Origin: Hordeum vulgare subsp. vulgare
Lineage: Eukaryota; Streptophyta; Magnoliopsida; Poales; Poaceae
Assembly (NCBI RefSeq): GCF_904849725.1
Contig: NC_058521.1
Span: 564,096,176 to 564,160,175, forward strand
DNA: 64,000 nucleotides
Direction of reading: 5' to 3'
Below the pieces are notes generated by a model. It made no database searches and had not been told where the DNA came from. It worked only from the letters and a program-made list of their open reading frames with translations. A program made the translations under genes and the position numbers. Below, in pieces: positions 43,829 to 56,817 of the stretch (positions are counted from its first letter, which is position 1; each line of letters opens with the position of its first letter).

Positions 43829-45645
43829 TGTTGGGGAACGTCGCATGGGAAACAAAAATTTTCCTACGCGCACGAAGACCTATCATGGTGATGTCCATCT
43901 ACGAGAGGGGATATTCGATCTACGTACCCTTGTAGATCGCACAACAGAAGCGTTAGTGAACGCGGTTGATGTAGTGGAACGTCCTCACGTCCCTCGATCC
44001 GCCCCGCGAACCGTCCCGCGATCAGTCCCACGATCTAGTGCCGAACGGACGGCACCTCCGCGTTCAGCACACGTACAGCTCGACGATGATCTCGGCCTTC
44101 TTGATCCAGCAAGAGAGACGGAGAGGTAGATGAGTTCTCCGGCAGCGTGACGGCGCTCCGGAGGTTGGTGGTGATCTAATCTCAGCAGGGCTCCGCCCGA
44201 GCTCCGCAGAAACGCGATCTAGAGGTAAAACTATGGAGATATGTGGTCGGGCTGCCGTGGCAAAGTTGTCTCAAATCAGCCCTAAAACATCCATATATAT
44301 AAGGGGAAGAGGGGGAGCCTTGCCTTGGGGTCCAAGGACCCCCAAGGGGTTCGGCCGAGCCAAGGGGGGGGGGAGAGTTCTCCCCTTCCAAACCGAATCC
44401 AACTAGGTTTGGAAGGAAGAGTCCTTCCCCCTTTTCCCACCTCCTCTTTTTTTTCTCTTTGGTTTTCTTCCTATGGCGCATAGGGCCTTCTTGGGCTGTC
44501 CCACCAGCCCACTAAGGGCTGGTGCGCCACCCCCAAGGCCTATGGGCTTCCCCGGGGTGGGTTGCCCCCCCGGTGAACACCCGAAACCCATTCGTCATTC
44601 CCGGTACATTCCCGGTAACTCCGAAAACCTTCGGGTAATCAAATGAGGTCATCCTATATATCAATCTTCGTTTCCAGACTATTCCGGAAACCCTCTTGAC
44701 GTCCGTGATCTCATCCGGGACTCCGAACAACATTCTGTAACCAACCATATAACTCAAATACGCATAAAACAACGTCAAACCTTAAGTGTGCAGACCCTGC
44801 GGGTTCGAGAACTATGTAGACATGACCCGAGTGACTCCTCGGTCAATATCCAATAGCGGGACCTGGATGCCCATATTGGATCCCACATATTCTACGAAGA
44901 TCTTATCGTTTGAACCTCAGTGCCAAGGATTCATATAATCCCGTATGTCATTCCCTTTGTCCTTCGGTATGTTACTTGCCCGAGATTCGATCGTCAGTAT
45001 CCGCATACCTATTTCAATCTCGTTTACCGGCAAGTCTCTTTACTCGTTCCGTAATACAAGATCCCGCAACTTATACTAAGTCACATTGCTTGCAAGGCTT
45101 GTGTGTGATGTTGTATTACCGAGTGGGCCCCGAGATACCTCTCCGTCACACGGAGTGACAAATCCCAGTCTCGATCCATACTAACTCAACGAACACCTTC
45201 GGAGATACCTGTAGAGCATCTTTATAGTCACCCAGTTACGTTGCGACGTTTGATACACACAAAGCATTCCTCCGGTGTCAGTGAGTTATATGATCTCATG
45301 GTCATAGGAACAATACTTGACACGCAGAAAATAGTAGCAACAAAATGACACGATCAATATGCTACGTCTATTAGTTTCGGTCTAGTCCATCACGTGATTC
45401 TCCTAATGACGTGATCCAGTTATCAAGCAACAACACCTTGTTCATAATCAGAAGACCCTGACTATCTTTGATCAACTGGCTAGCCAACTAGAGGCTTGCT
45501 AGGGACAGTGTTTTGTCTATGTATCCACACATGTATATAAGTCTTCATTCAATACAATTATAGCATGGATAATAAACGATTATCTTGATACAGGAATTAT
45601 AATAATAACTATATTTATTATTGCCTCTAGGGCATAATTCCAACA
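43829..45645 (-). mobile_element. C3 5' LTR
   Basis: Complete minus-oriented LTR from TGTTGGGGAACG to ATTCCAACA, differing from the 3' LTR at scattered positions only. Promoter TATA-like ATATATATAAG near 44292-44303 in reverse. Confidence 0.92.
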
Positions 45646-45650
45646 GAATG

Positions 45651-48600
45651 CTACCTAGCATATTTGTTCTTTGTAACTTATTTATTGTGGCATGAATGTT
45701 CAGATCCGTAAGATTCAAAACAATAGTTTAATATTGACATGAAAACAATAATACTTCAAGCATACTAGCAAAGTAATCATGAACTTTTGAATAACAAGGC
45801 CAAAGAAAGTTATCGCTACAAAATCATATAGTCTGGATATGCTCCATCATCCCCACACAACGAATTTAAATCATGCACAACCCCGGTATTGGCCAAGTAA
45901 TTGTTTTCGCACCCTTACTTTCTCAAACTTTTTCAACTCTCACGCAATACATGAGCGTGAGCCATGGATATAGCACTATAGGTGGAATAGAGTGTGGTGG
46001 AGCTTGTGTGGCAAAAAGGAGGAGATGGTCACATCGACTCGGTGTATCAATGGGTTATGGAGATGCCCATCAATAGATATCAATGTGAATGAGTAGAGAT
46101 TGCCATGCAACGGATTCACTAGAGCTATAAGTGTGTAAAATCTCAAAAAGAAAACTAGTGGGTGTGCACCCGACTTGCTTGCTCAAGAAGAGCTAGGGCA
46201 ATTTTGAGGAAGCCCATCATTGTAATATACAAGCCAAGTTATATAATGAAAATTCCCACTAGTATATGAAAGTGACAAAACAAGACACTCTTTATCATGA
46301 AGAACATGGTGCTATTTTGAAGCACAAGTGTGGAAAAATATAGTAGCATTGTCCCTTCTCTCTTTCTCTCTCATCATTTTTTTTGTTTGGGCTCTTTGGC
46401 CTCTTTTTTTCTGGTGGGCATCTTTGGCCTCCTTTTCTTATTTCCTCACATGGGACAATGCTCTAATAATGATGATCATCACACTTTATTTACTTACAAC
46501 TCGATACTTAGAACAACAATGACTCTATATGAAATGACTCCGGCAGTGTACCGGGATGTGCAAGGATCTAGCTTAGCGTATGACGTTGAAACATCTCGCT
46601 AGCTATCTTACGATCATGCAATGGAAATATGAAAGTCATGGAACATGTCATGAGACGGAACAGTGGAAGTTGCATGGCAATATATCTCGGAATGGCTATG
46701 AAAATGCCATAATAGGTAGGTGGGTTTTGTGCACCGGCGAAAGTTGCGTGACACTAGAGTGGCTAGCAATGGTGGAAGGTGAGAGTGCATCTATACCATG
46801 GACTCACATTAGTCATGAAGAACTCATATACTTATTGCGAAAGTTTTATTAGTAATCGAAACAAAGTGCTAAACGCATACTCCTAGGGGAAGGGTTGGTA
46901 GGTGTTAACCATCGCGCGATCCCGACCGCCACACAAAGGATGACAATCAATATATCAATTATGCTCTGACTTCCTAACATAGCGGTTCACCATAGGTGCC
47001 TGCTACGGGAATCACTAACCTCAACACAAGTATTTATAGATCCACAACACCCTACTAACATGACTCTAATATTACCATATCCATATCTCAAAACTAATTG
47101 TGAGGAATCAAACTTCTCTTACTAATCAATGCACTTGAATATGAAAGTTTTTATTATATCCTCTTTGGACGCCTATCATATTTAGGACTAATTTCATAGC
47201 ACACGCCAATTACCAAGTTACTTAGAGAGAGCACTGTCAAAATGATATAAGTGAAGATCCAGAGTTTTTTATTTCTACAAAATATGACACCGCCGTGCTC
47301 TAAAAAGATTTAAGTGAAGCACTAGAGCAAAATTATCTAGCTCAAAAGATATAAGTGAAGCTCATTGAGTATTCTAGCAAATTCACGATGAGTGCATGTC
47401 CCTCTCAAAAAGGTGTGCAGCAAGGATGATTGTGACAAAACAAAAAGCAAAGACTCCTATAATACACGATGCTCCAAGCAAAACACATATCATGTGGTAA
47501 ATAAAAATATAGCTCCAAGTAACGTTACCGATGGATTGAAGACGAAAGAGGGGATGCCTTCCCGGGGCATCCCCAAGCTTAGGATTTTTGGTGTCCTTGA
47601 ATTTGGCTTGGGATTACTTGGGCATCAAAGCTTAGGATATTTCCACTCTTTATTCCATTGTCAATAAGAACATCACCCAAAACTTGAAAACTTCACAACA
47701 CAAAACTTAAACAGAAACTCATGATATCATTAGCATAGGAAAACAAACCACCAACTTTTTAGGTAGTGTAGTAAACTTGATTTCCATTTAGATTGATGTT
47801 ATATTACTGTATTCTCACTTTTCCATGGCTCGTACCGCCCGATACTAACCATAGTTCCATCAAAATAAGTAATCAACACAAGAAAAACAAAATCTGTCAA
47901 AAACAGACCAGTCTGTAGCAATCTGTATATTTCGTATACCTTTGCTATCCCAAAAATTCTGAAAACTATTACAATTAGGGCAATTTTCATATCAATCAGC
48001 ACCAAAAAGAATCAACTCAAAAGCTCTTTCTGGATAGGAATTAAAAATAATTTTGTGAGCACAAAGTTTCTGTCTTTTTCAGCATGATTAAACAACTATC
48101 ACCAAAACTAATCATAAAGGTTCTACTTGGCACAAACACTAATTAAAACATAAACAAACACAATCATAATAGAATCATGATGGTGTGGACTCAACAAAAC
48201 AGAAAGTAAAAAAGCAAAAATAATTGTATTCATTGGGTTGCCTCCCAACAAGCGCTATCGTTTATCACCCTTAGCTAGGCATAAGGCGATAGAATCAAGT
48301 ATCGTCGTCTTTAGTGCTCAAACCATAAGTAGGGTGAACACTCAACATGTTAAGGTCTTCATCTCTCTTACTATATGGTTCACCATTGTTTTCAGGAATG
48401 TAGACAAGCTTAGTGGCCTTATTGTGGGCAAAATTTGGAGTGTTCTGAACAGCAGCAAAAGCGGAACCCAATCTGGTTATAACATCCTCTAGTTTGCCAA
48501 TTCTAGCGGAATCATGATCTAGTTTTTCGTTAACTATGAGTTCCTTCTCTTTTAAATTTTTCAAAGTCATTCCCACCTTGGATCCATATTGAGTGATTTT

Positions 48601-49184
48601 ATTGTGGATCTTTTTATCCAAATTTTCAATGAGTTCTATCGTAGCAACTTTATTTTCGATAATATCCAGCCTACGCATCACATGTTCCAAGGTTAAAGTA
48701 GTTCCATTAACCATGAGTGGGGGTGATCCTACCAAATTTATTAAAGCACCATAACAATCAATGGTATGGCTTCCCAAGAAATTTCCGCCTACGATGGTGA
48801 CAAGAACATACCTATTCCAAGGGGAAATACCCACATAGAAATTGCAAAGTAGAACGATAGTAGATTGCTTATGAGTAGATCTATTCTGAGCATTGCAAAT
48901 TCTATACCAAGCATCTTCTAAGTTTTCTCCCTCATTTGTTTAAAATTAAGAACTTCGCTCTTGGGAGTAACGATCGTAGCGATAGGGCTAGCCATAAGGA
49001 TAGGTAGACTAACCCACACAAGCAAACAAAAAGCAAGAAAAAGAAAGGGCGAACGAAAAAGGCAATTTTTTTGTATTTCTTTTTAGAAGTGGGGGAGAGG
49101 AAAACGAGAGGCAAATGGAAAATAATGTAAATGCAAGGGATGAGTTTGTGATAGGTACTTGGTAGATATGCTTCACTTGAATAC
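45651..49184 (-). mobile_element. G1 internal region after the C3 insertion
   Basis: Continues the sequence interrupted at 37314, colinear (in reverse) with 53343-56760 of G2. It holds, in transcription order: the gag-like ORF (48295-48995), a hairpin of TTGGGAGGCAACCCAA type near 48236-48252, and a GC hairpin at 47550-47574 next to an AAGCTTGGGGATGC-type motif. No pol domains. Confidence 0.82.
48295..48995 (-). pseudogene. G1 gag-like ORF, one frameshift
   Basis: Start ATG at 48995 (MASPIATIVTPKSEV), then a one-base loss in an A run near 48940 breaks the frame before ENLEDAWYRICNAQNRSTHK-like text. An open 179-residue stretch from 48834 (GISPWNRYVLVTIVGGNFLG) continues to the stop at 48295. 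The middle (about TLEHVMRRLDIIENKV to GKLEDVITRLGS) is a heptad-rich predicted coiled coil, and the end is YGLSTKDDDT. It matches the N-terminal gag portion of Athila-type elements; there is no zinc knuckle and no pol behind it. Probably it once supplied or mimicked Gag for a non-autonomous element (inference). Confidence 0.72.
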
Positions 49185-49202
49185 TCCCCGGCAACGGCGC
49201 CA
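49185..49202 (-). other. G1 primer binding site (Asp-tRNA type)
   Basis: Reverse complement TGGCGCCGTTGCCGGGGA, the primer site typical of Athila-clade Gypsy elements, 11 bases inside the 5' LTR. Confidence 0.85.
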
Positions 49203-49213
49203 GAAATTTCTCT

Positions 49214-50753
49214 TGCTACTTCTCGAGCTTGCGTTGGTTTTTCCCTTGAAGAGGAAAGGGTGATGCAGCAAAGTAGAAGTAAGTATATCCCTCAGTTTGA
49301 GAACCAAGGTATCAATCCAGTAGGAGTATCAAGATGAGGCACCAATGAACATGCGCAAAGACAAACAAACTTGCACGCAACGCGATAAAGGGGTTGTGAA
49401 TCCCTTCACGATTACTTGCAAGGTGAGATCTGATGGTGATGAAAGGTAAATAAGTAAAAGTGCAGCATGTTATTTTTGTATGTAGATGTGAATATCTGAT
49501 GTGTAAAATAGACCCAGGGGCCATAGTGTTCACTAGAGGCTTCTCTCATGATAGCAAGTATTACGGTGGGTGAACGAATTACTGTCGAGCAATTGATAGA
49601 ATCGCGCAAAGTCATGACGATATCTAAGGCAATGATCATACATATAGGCATCACGTCTGAGACAAGTAGACCAATACTGTGTGCATCTACTACTATTACT
49701 CCACACATCGACCACTATCCAGCATGCATCTAGTGTATTAAGTTCATAACAAACAGAATAACACCTTAAGCAAGATGACATGATGTAGAGGGATAAATTC
49801 ACGCAATATGATATAAACCCCATCTTTTACCCTTGATGGCAACAACACGATGCGTGCCTTGCTACCCCTTCTATCACTAGGTGAGGACACCGCACGGTAT
49901 GAACCCAAAACCAAGGAGTTCTCCCATTCCAAGAATTATAGATCAACTTGGCCAAACGAAACCCATAACTCGAAAAGAATTACAAGGATACGAAATCATG
50001 CATTTAAGAAATCAGAGGAGACTCAAATAATATTCATAGATAATCTAATCATAAATCCACAATTCATCGGATCTCGGCAAACACACCGCAAAATAAAGTT
50101 ACATATGATAGATCTCCATGAAGATCATGGAGAACTTTGTATTGAAGATCCAAGAGAGAGAAGAAGCCATCTAGCTACTAGCTATGGACCCGAAGGTCTG
50201 TGGTGAACTACTCACGCATCATCGAAGACGAAATGGTGTTGATGAAGAAGCCCTCCGTGTCCGAATCCCCTTCCGGTAGGGCACCAGAACGGTCCCCAGA
50301 TGGGATCTCGCGGAGACAGAATCTTGCGGCGGCGAAAAAGTATTTTCGTGGCTCTCTCTGGAGGTTTCGGGATTTTAGGGAATTTATAGGCGAAAGAGAT
50401 TGGGCAAAGGAGCCACGGGGGGGCCCACGATCCTGCTAGGCGCCCCCTAGGGCGCACCTAGGGGGCTCGTGACCTTCCCCGGGACCTCCTGCCTTGGTTC
50501 TCAAGTCCTCTGCATATCTTCTGTTATGGAAAAAATCATCCCGCATGTTTTATTCCGTTTGGACTCCGTTTAATATTGTTTTCTGAAAAAGGTCAAAAAC
50601 ACGGAAAAAACAGAAACTGGCACTAGGCACTGAGCTAATAGGCTAGTCCCAAAAATGATATAAAATGGCATATAAGTGCATATAAGACATCCCAAGAAGA
50701 TAATATAATAGCATGGAATAATAAAAAATTATAGATATGTTGGAGACATATCA
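49214..50753 (-). mobile_element. G1 5' LTR
   Basis: 1540 bases from TGCTACTTCTCGAGC (reverse of the LTR end) to GGAGACATATCA (reverse of the LTR start, one transition from the consensus). Followed by the target duplication ATGCT. Confidence 0.9.
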
Positions 50754-51781
50754 ATGCTCAACGCAAACACCAAATAACAATTATTTAGGTTTAACACCAA
50801 TCCCGATGGTAGAGGGAGCGTGCGATGTTTGATCACATCAACATTGGAAACACTTCCAACACGTATCGTCACCTCGCCTTTAGCCAGTCTTCGTTTATTC
50901 CATAACTTTTATTTCGAGTTACTAATCACTTAGCAATCGAACCGGTATCTAATACCCTCGTGCTACTAGTAGTACTAGTAAAGTACACATAAATATCATG
51001 TATATCAAACATATATCTGTCGACTTTGCTAGCCTTCTTATCTACCAAATATCTAGGGTAGCTTCGCCTCAGTGACCGTTCCCCGCATAACAGAAGCACT
51101 TAGTCTCGGGTTTGGGTTCAATCTTGGGTTTCTTCATTAGAGCAGCAACTAGTTTGCCGTTTTATGAAGTGTCCCTTCTAGCCCTTGCCCTTCTTGAAAC
51201 TAGTGGTTTTACTAACCATCAACTATTGATGTTCCTTCTTGATTTCCACTTTCGCAGTATCAAACAGTGTGAATCTCTCAAGGATCATCATATCTATCCT
51301 TGATATGTTCTAGTTCTTCACGAAGCTCCAACAGCTTTAGTGGCAGTGACTTTGGAGAACAATCACTATCTCATGTGGAAGATTAACTCCCACTTGATTC
51401 AAGCGATTGTTGTACTCAAACAATCTGAGAACATGCTCAACGATTTGAGCTTTTCTCCTTTACTTTGTAGACAAAGAATCTTGTCAGAGGTCTCATACCT
51501 CTAAACAAGGGCACGAGCATGAAATCTCAATTTCATCTCTTAGAACATCTCATATGTTCCGCGATGTTTCAAAACGTCTTCGGCGCCTTGCTTCTAAGCT
51601 ATTAAGTATTATGCACTGAACTATCACATAGTCATCAAAAAAGTGTATGTCAGATGTTCGCAACATCCACATACGACGCTCGAGGTACAGCACACCGAGT
51701 AGTGCATTAAGGACATAAGCCTTGTGCGCAGCAATGAGGACAATCCTCAGTTTTACAGACTCAGTCCGCAAAGTTGCTACT
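50754..51781 (-). mobile_element. Copia C2, internal segment 2
   Basis: Resumes C2 where 35699 stopped: ATGCTCAACGCAAACACC corresponds to ATGCTCAACGCATGCACT in C3 at 41472. Contains degenerate protease/Gag text in reverse (zinc-knuckle region near 51080; a Gag piece at 51550-51822 in part). The last five bases, CTACT (51777-51781), are the left duplication of G2. Confidence 0.85.
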
Positions 51782-53342
51782 TGACACGTCTCTAACGTAT
51801 CTATAATTTTTGATTCTTCCATGCTATTATATTATCAACTTGGGATGTTTTATATGCATTTATATGCTATTTTATATCATTTTTGGGACTAACCTATTAA
51901 CTCAGTGCCTAGTGCCAGTTTCAGTTTTTTCTGTGTTTTTGATCTTTTTCACATAAGAATATTAAACGGAGTCCAAACGAAATAAAACCTTCGGGATGAT
52001 TTTTTCCATAACAAAAGGGATCCAGAAGACTTGAGAACCAAGGCAGAGGGCCACAGAGGAGGCGATGAGCCCCCTAGGCGCGCCCCAGGGGGGGCGCCTA
52101 GCAGGCTCGTGGGCCCCCCGTGCCTCCTTTTCCCTACCTGTTTCGCCTATAAATTCCCTAAAATCCCGAAACCGCGAGAGAGAGCCACGAAAATACTTTT
52201 CCGCCACTGCAAGCTTCTGTTTCCGCGAGATCCCATGTGCGGACCGTTTTGGTGCCCTGCCGGAGGGGGATTCGGACACGGAGGGCTTCTTCATCAACAC
52301 CATCGCCTCTCTGATGATGCGTGAGTATTTCACCACACACCTTCGGGTCCATAGCTAGTAGCTACATGGCTTCTTCTCTCTCTTGGATCTTCAATACAAA
52401 TTTCTCCATGATCTTCATGGAGATCTATCCGATGTAACTTTCTTTTGCGGTGTGTTTGTCGAGATCCGATGATTTGTGGATTTATGATCAGATTATCTAT
52501 GAATATTATTTGAGTCTCCTCTGATTTCTTATATGCATGATTTCGTATCCTTGTAATTCTCTTCGAGTTATGGGTTTGGTTTGGCCAACTTGATCTATAA
52601 TTCTTGCAATGGGAGAAGTGCTTGGTTTTGGGTTCATACCGTGTGGTGTCCTCACCTAGTGACAGAAGGGGTAGCGAGGCACGCATCGTGTTGTTGCCAT
52701 CAAGGGTAAAATGATGGGGTTTATGCCATATTGCATGGATTTATCCCGCTACATCATGTCATCTTGCTTAAGGTGTTATTCTGTTTGTTATGAACTTAAT
52801 ACACTAGATGCATGCTGGATAGTGGTCGATATGTGGAGTAATAGTAGTAGATGGACACAGTATCGGTCTACTTGTCTCGGACGTGATGCCTATATGTATG
52901 ATCATTGCCTTAGATATCATCACGACCTTGCGCGGTTCTATCAATTGCTCGACAGTAATTCGTTCGCCCACCGTAATACTTGCTATCATGAGAGAAGCCT
53001 CTAGTGAACAATATGGCCCTTGGGTCTATTTTACACATTATATATTCAGATCTACATACAAAAATACCAAAAATACCTTGCTGCACTTTTATTTATTTAT
53101 TTATATTTACCTATTATCACTATCAGATCTCACCTTGCAAGTAATCGTAAAGGGATTGACAACCTCCTTATCGCGTTGGGTGCAAGTTTGTTTGTCTTTG
53201 CACAGGTGCCTTGGTGCCTCATCTTGATACTCCTACTGGATTGATACCTTGGTTCTCAAATTGAGGGAAATACTTATCTCTACTTTGCTGCATCACCCTT
53301 TCCTCTTCAAGGGAAAAACCAACGCAAGCTCAAGAAGTAGCA
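51782..53342 (+). mobile_element. G2 5' LTR
   Basis: 1561 bases, TGACACGTCTCTAACG to CAAGAAGTAGCA. TATA box TATAAA at 52148-52153, followed by the transcribed leader. The first bases carry two transitions from the TGATACGTCTCC consensus. Confidence 0.9.
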
Positions 53343-53353
53343 GGAAGAATTTC

Positions 53354-53371
53354 TGGCGCCGTTGCCGGGGA
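53354..53371 (+). other. G2 primer binding site (Asp-tRNA type)
   Basis: TGGCGCCGTTGCCGGGGA, 11 bases after the LTR end, identical to the site in G1. Confidence 0.88.
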
Positions 53372-53579
53372 GTATTCAAGTGAAGCATATCTACCAAGTA
53401 CCTATCGCAAACTCATCTCTTGCATTTACATTATTTGCCATTTGCCTCTCGTTTTCCTCTCCCCCACTTCTAAAACAAAATTTACAAAAATATTTGCCTT
53501 TCTTTATTTTGCCTTTTTCGTTCACCCCTTTCTTTCGCTTACTTTCTGTTTGCTTGTGTGGGTTAGTCTACTTATCCTT

Positions 53580-53978
53580 ATGGCTAGTCCTATCGCTATG
53601 ATCATTACTCCCGAGAGCGAGGTTCTTAACTTTAAACAAAATGAGGGAGAAAACTTAAAAGATGCTTGGTATAGAATTTGCAATGCTTAGAATAGATCTA
53701 CTCGTAAGCAATCTACTACCGTTCTACTTCACAATTTTTATGTGGGTATTTCCCCTTGGAATAGGTATGTTCTTGACACCATCGTAGGCGGAAATTTCTT
53801 GGGTAGCCATACCGTTGATTCTTATGGTGCTGTTATTGATATGAAGGAAGGGAATATTAAATTTCAATTTCTGTTAAAGAAGCGCATGGAACACTTTCCT
53901 AGAAAGAAAAGAAAATTGCCTTATGAATCCATTAGGAAAGCTACTTATGGTTTGATCACTAAAGATGACAATACTTGA
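53580..53978 (+). pseudogene. G2 gag-like ORF, one stop
   Basis: Starts MASPIAMIITPESEVLNFKQ at 53580 and reads through ENLKDAWYRICNA to a TAG where G1 has CAG, then stays in frame through GISPWNRYVLDTIVGGNFLG and ends YGLITKDDNT at 53976-53978. Only ~130 codons: the coiled-coil middle seen in the G1 ORF is missing and replaced by a short basic segment (KKRMEHFPRKKRKLP). The shared N and C termini with different centres show an internal deletion or exchange within the family. Confidence 0.75.
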
Positions 53979-54023
53979 TTCTATTGCCTTACGTCTAGCT
54001 AAGGGCGTTAAAACAATAGCGCT

Positions 54024-54042
54024 TGTTGGGAGGCAACCCAAT
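54024..54042 (+). other. Conserved hairpin after the gag-like stop in G2
   Basis: TTGGGAGGCAACCCAA forms a 5-base-pair stem with a 6-base loop within CGCTTGTTGGGAGGCAACCC. The same sequence in reverse follows the ORF stop in G1 (about 48236-48255). Conserved despite decay around it. Confidence 0.6.
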
Positions 54043-54635
54043 GAATAAATTTATTTTTGCTTTTTACTTTATGTTTGTTGAGTCCACACCATCATGATTC
54101 TGTTATGATTGTGTTTTTATGTTCTAATTAGTGTTTGTGTCAAGTAGAACCTTTATGATTAGTTTTGGTGGTAGTTGTTTAATCATGCTGAAAAAGACAG
54201 AAACTTTGTGCTCACGAAATTATATTTAGTTCCTATCCAGAAAGATATTTTGATTTGATTCTTTTTGCTGCTGACTGATATGCAAATTGCCCTAATTGTC
54301 ATATTTGTTTCAGAATTTTTGGGATAGCACAGGTAAACGAAATATACAGATTGCTACAGACTATTCTGTTTTTGATAGATTCTATTTTTGTTGTGTTGAT
54401 TTCTTATTTTGATGAAACTATGGTTAGTATCGGGGGGCACGAGCCATGGAGAAGTGAGAATATAGTAATATAACATCAATATAAATGGAAATTAAGTTTA
54501 CTACAGTACCTAAAAAGTTGGTGGTTTGTTTTCTTATGCTAATGATATCACGAGTTTCTGTTTAAGTTTTGTGTTGTGAAGTTTTCAAGTTTTGGGTGAT
54601 GTTCTTATGGACAATGGAATAAAGAGTGGAAAGAG

Positions 54636-54724
54636 CCTAAGCTTGGGGATTCCCAAGTCATCGCAAGCCAAATTCAAGGACACCAAAAAGCCTAAGCTTG
54701 GGGATGCCCCGGGAAGGCATCCCC
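54636..54724 (+). repeat. Repeated polypurine-like motifs and GC hairpin in G2
   Basis: CCTAAGCTTGGGGAT occurs at ~54636 and ~54691, and again as the true polypurine tract at 56802. The second copy opens a hairpin GGGGATGCC...GGCATCCCC at 54700-54724 (9-bp stem). The hairpin is conserved in G1 at 47550-47574. Confidence 0.75.
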
Positions 54725-54912
54725 TCTTTCGTCATCAATCCATCGGTAACGTTACTTGGAGCTATATTTTTATTTACCACATGATATGTGTTTTTCTTGG
54801 AGCATCGTGTATTATAGGAGTCTTTTCCTTTTGTTTTATTACAATCATCCTTTCTGAACACCTTTTGAGAGGGACATGCACTCATCGTGAATTTGTTAGA
54901 ATACTCAATGAC

Positions 54913-55065
54913 CTTCACTTATATCTTTTGAGTTAGGCAATTTAGCTCGCATGTGCTTCACTTATATCTTTTGAGCTAGATAATTTTGCTCCCATGAGCT
55001 TCACTTATATATTTTGAGCTAGATAATTTTGCTCTAGTGCTTCACTTAAATCTTTGTAGAGCACG
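54913..55065 (+). repeat. ~43-base tandem repeat, 3.5 units, in G2
   Basis: Units starting CTTCACTTATATCTTTTGAG at 54913, 54956, 54999 and a partial unit at 55040; lengths 43, 43 and 41. The corresponding G1 region (~47300-47375, reverse) has about two units, so copy number varies. Confidence 0.85.
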
Positions 55066-56801
55066 GCGGTGTCATATTTTGTAGAAATAAAAACTCTCGA
55101 TATTCACTTATATCATTTTGAGAGCGCTCTCTCTAAGTAACTTGGTAATTGGCGTGTGTTATGAAATTAGTCCTAAATATGATAGGCATCCAAAGAGGAT
55201 ATAATAAAAACTTTCATATTCAAGTGCTTTGATTAGTAAGAGAAGTTTGATTCCTCACAATTAGTTTTGAGATATGGATATGGTAATATTAGAGTTATGT
55301 TAGTAGGGTGTTGTGAATCTAGAAATACTTGTGTTGAGGTTAGTGATTCCCGTAGCATGCACGTATGGTGAACCGCTATGTTATGAAGTCGGAGCATAAT
55401 TGATTTATTGATTGTCATCCTTTGTGTGGCGGTCGGGGTCGCGCGATGGTTACCTCCTACCAACCCTTCCCCTAGGAGTATGCGTTTAGAACTTTGTTTC
55501 GATTACTAGTAAAACTTTTGCAATAAGTATATTAGTTCTTCATGACTAATGTGAGTCCATGGTATAGATGCACTCTCACCCTTCCACCATTGCTAGCCTC
55601 TCTAGTGCCGCGCAACTTTCACCGGTGCACAAAACCACCACATACCTTCCTCAAAACAGCCACCATACCTACCTATTATGGTATTTTCATAGCCATTCCG
55701 AGATATATTGCCATGCAACTTCCACCGTTCCATCTCATGACATGTGCCATCACTTTCATATTGCCATTGCATGATCGTAAGATAGCTAGCGAGATGTTCC
55801 AACGTCATACTCTAAGCTAGATCGTTGCACATCCCGGTACACTGCCCGAGGCATTTCATATAGTGTCATTATTGTTCTAAGTATCGAGTTGTAAGTAAAT
55901 AAAAGTGTGATGATCATTATTATTAGAGCATTGTCTCATGTTAGGAAATAAAAAGAGGCCAAAGATGGCCACCAAAAAATGAAATTAAAAAAAGAGGCCA
56001 AAGAGCCCAAACAAAAAAATGAGAGAAAAATAGAGAAGGGACAATGCTACTATCTTTTTCCACACTTGTACTTCAAAATAGCACCATGTTCTTCATGATA
56101 GAGAGTCTCTTGTTTTGTCACTTCCATATACTAGTGGGAATTTTCATTATATAACTCGGCTTGTATATTCCAATGATGGGCTTCCTCAAAATTGCCCTAG
56201 GTCTTCGTGAGCAAGCAAGTTGGATGCACACCCACTAGTTTTTATTTTTGAGCTTTCATACACTTATAGCTCTAGTGCATCCGTTGCATGTCAATCCCTA
56301 CTCATTCGCATTGATATCTATTGATGGGCATCTCCATAACCCATTGATACGCCGAGTCGATGTGACCACGTCCTCATTTTTCCCTCACAACCTCCACCAC
56401 ACTCTATTCTACCTATAGTGCTATATCCATGGCTCACACTCATGTATTGCGTGAGAGTTGAAAATGTTTGAGAAAGTAAGAGTGCGAAAACAATTACTTG
56501 GCCAATACTGGGGTTGTGCATGATTTAGATTCGTTGTGTGAGGATGATGGAGCATAGCCAGACTATATGATTTTGTAGGGATAACTTTCTTTGCCCTTGT
56601 TGTTTCAAAAGTTCATGATTACTTTGCTAGTATGCTTGAAGTATTATTGTTTTCATGTCAATATTAAACAATTGTTTTGAATCTTATGGATCTGAACATT
56701 CATGCCACAATAAAGAAGTTACAAAGAACAAATATGTTAGCTAGCATTCCACATAAAAAATTCGGTCTTTATCACTTCCCTACTCGAGGACGAGCAGGAG
56801 T

Positions 56802-56817
56802 TAAGCTTGGGGATGCT
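56802..56817 (+). other. G2 polypurine tract
   Basis: TAAGCTTGGGGATGCT immediately before the LTR start TGATACG at 56818. Confidence 0.8.

Larger units (their letters stand above)
37315..45645 (-). mobile_element. Copia C3, BARE-1/WIS/Angela type, inserted in G1
   Basis: Two near-identical LTRs (37315-39130 and 43829-45645, 1816 and 1817 bases), exact duplication GAATG (37310-37314 and 45646-45650). The internal region is 4698 bases against 5291 in element A; the shortfall is a deletion of the RNase H end. The primer site and leader are intact. Confidence 0.93.
35700..50753 (-). mobile_element. Gypsy G1, Athila-like non-autonomous element (hosts Copia C3)
   Basis: Two LTRs of ~1540 bases (35700-37241 and 49214-50753), target duplication ATGCT (35695-35699 and 50754-50758). 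The internal region is only ~3.6 kb once C3 (37315-45645) is removed, and contains a gag-like ORF but no protease, integrase or reverse transcriptase. The primer site complements an Asp-tRNA-like 3' end, as in Athila elements. LTR head TGATACGTCTCCAACGTATC; I associate it with Sabrina/WHAM-type families but the family name is tentative. Confidence 0.88.
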
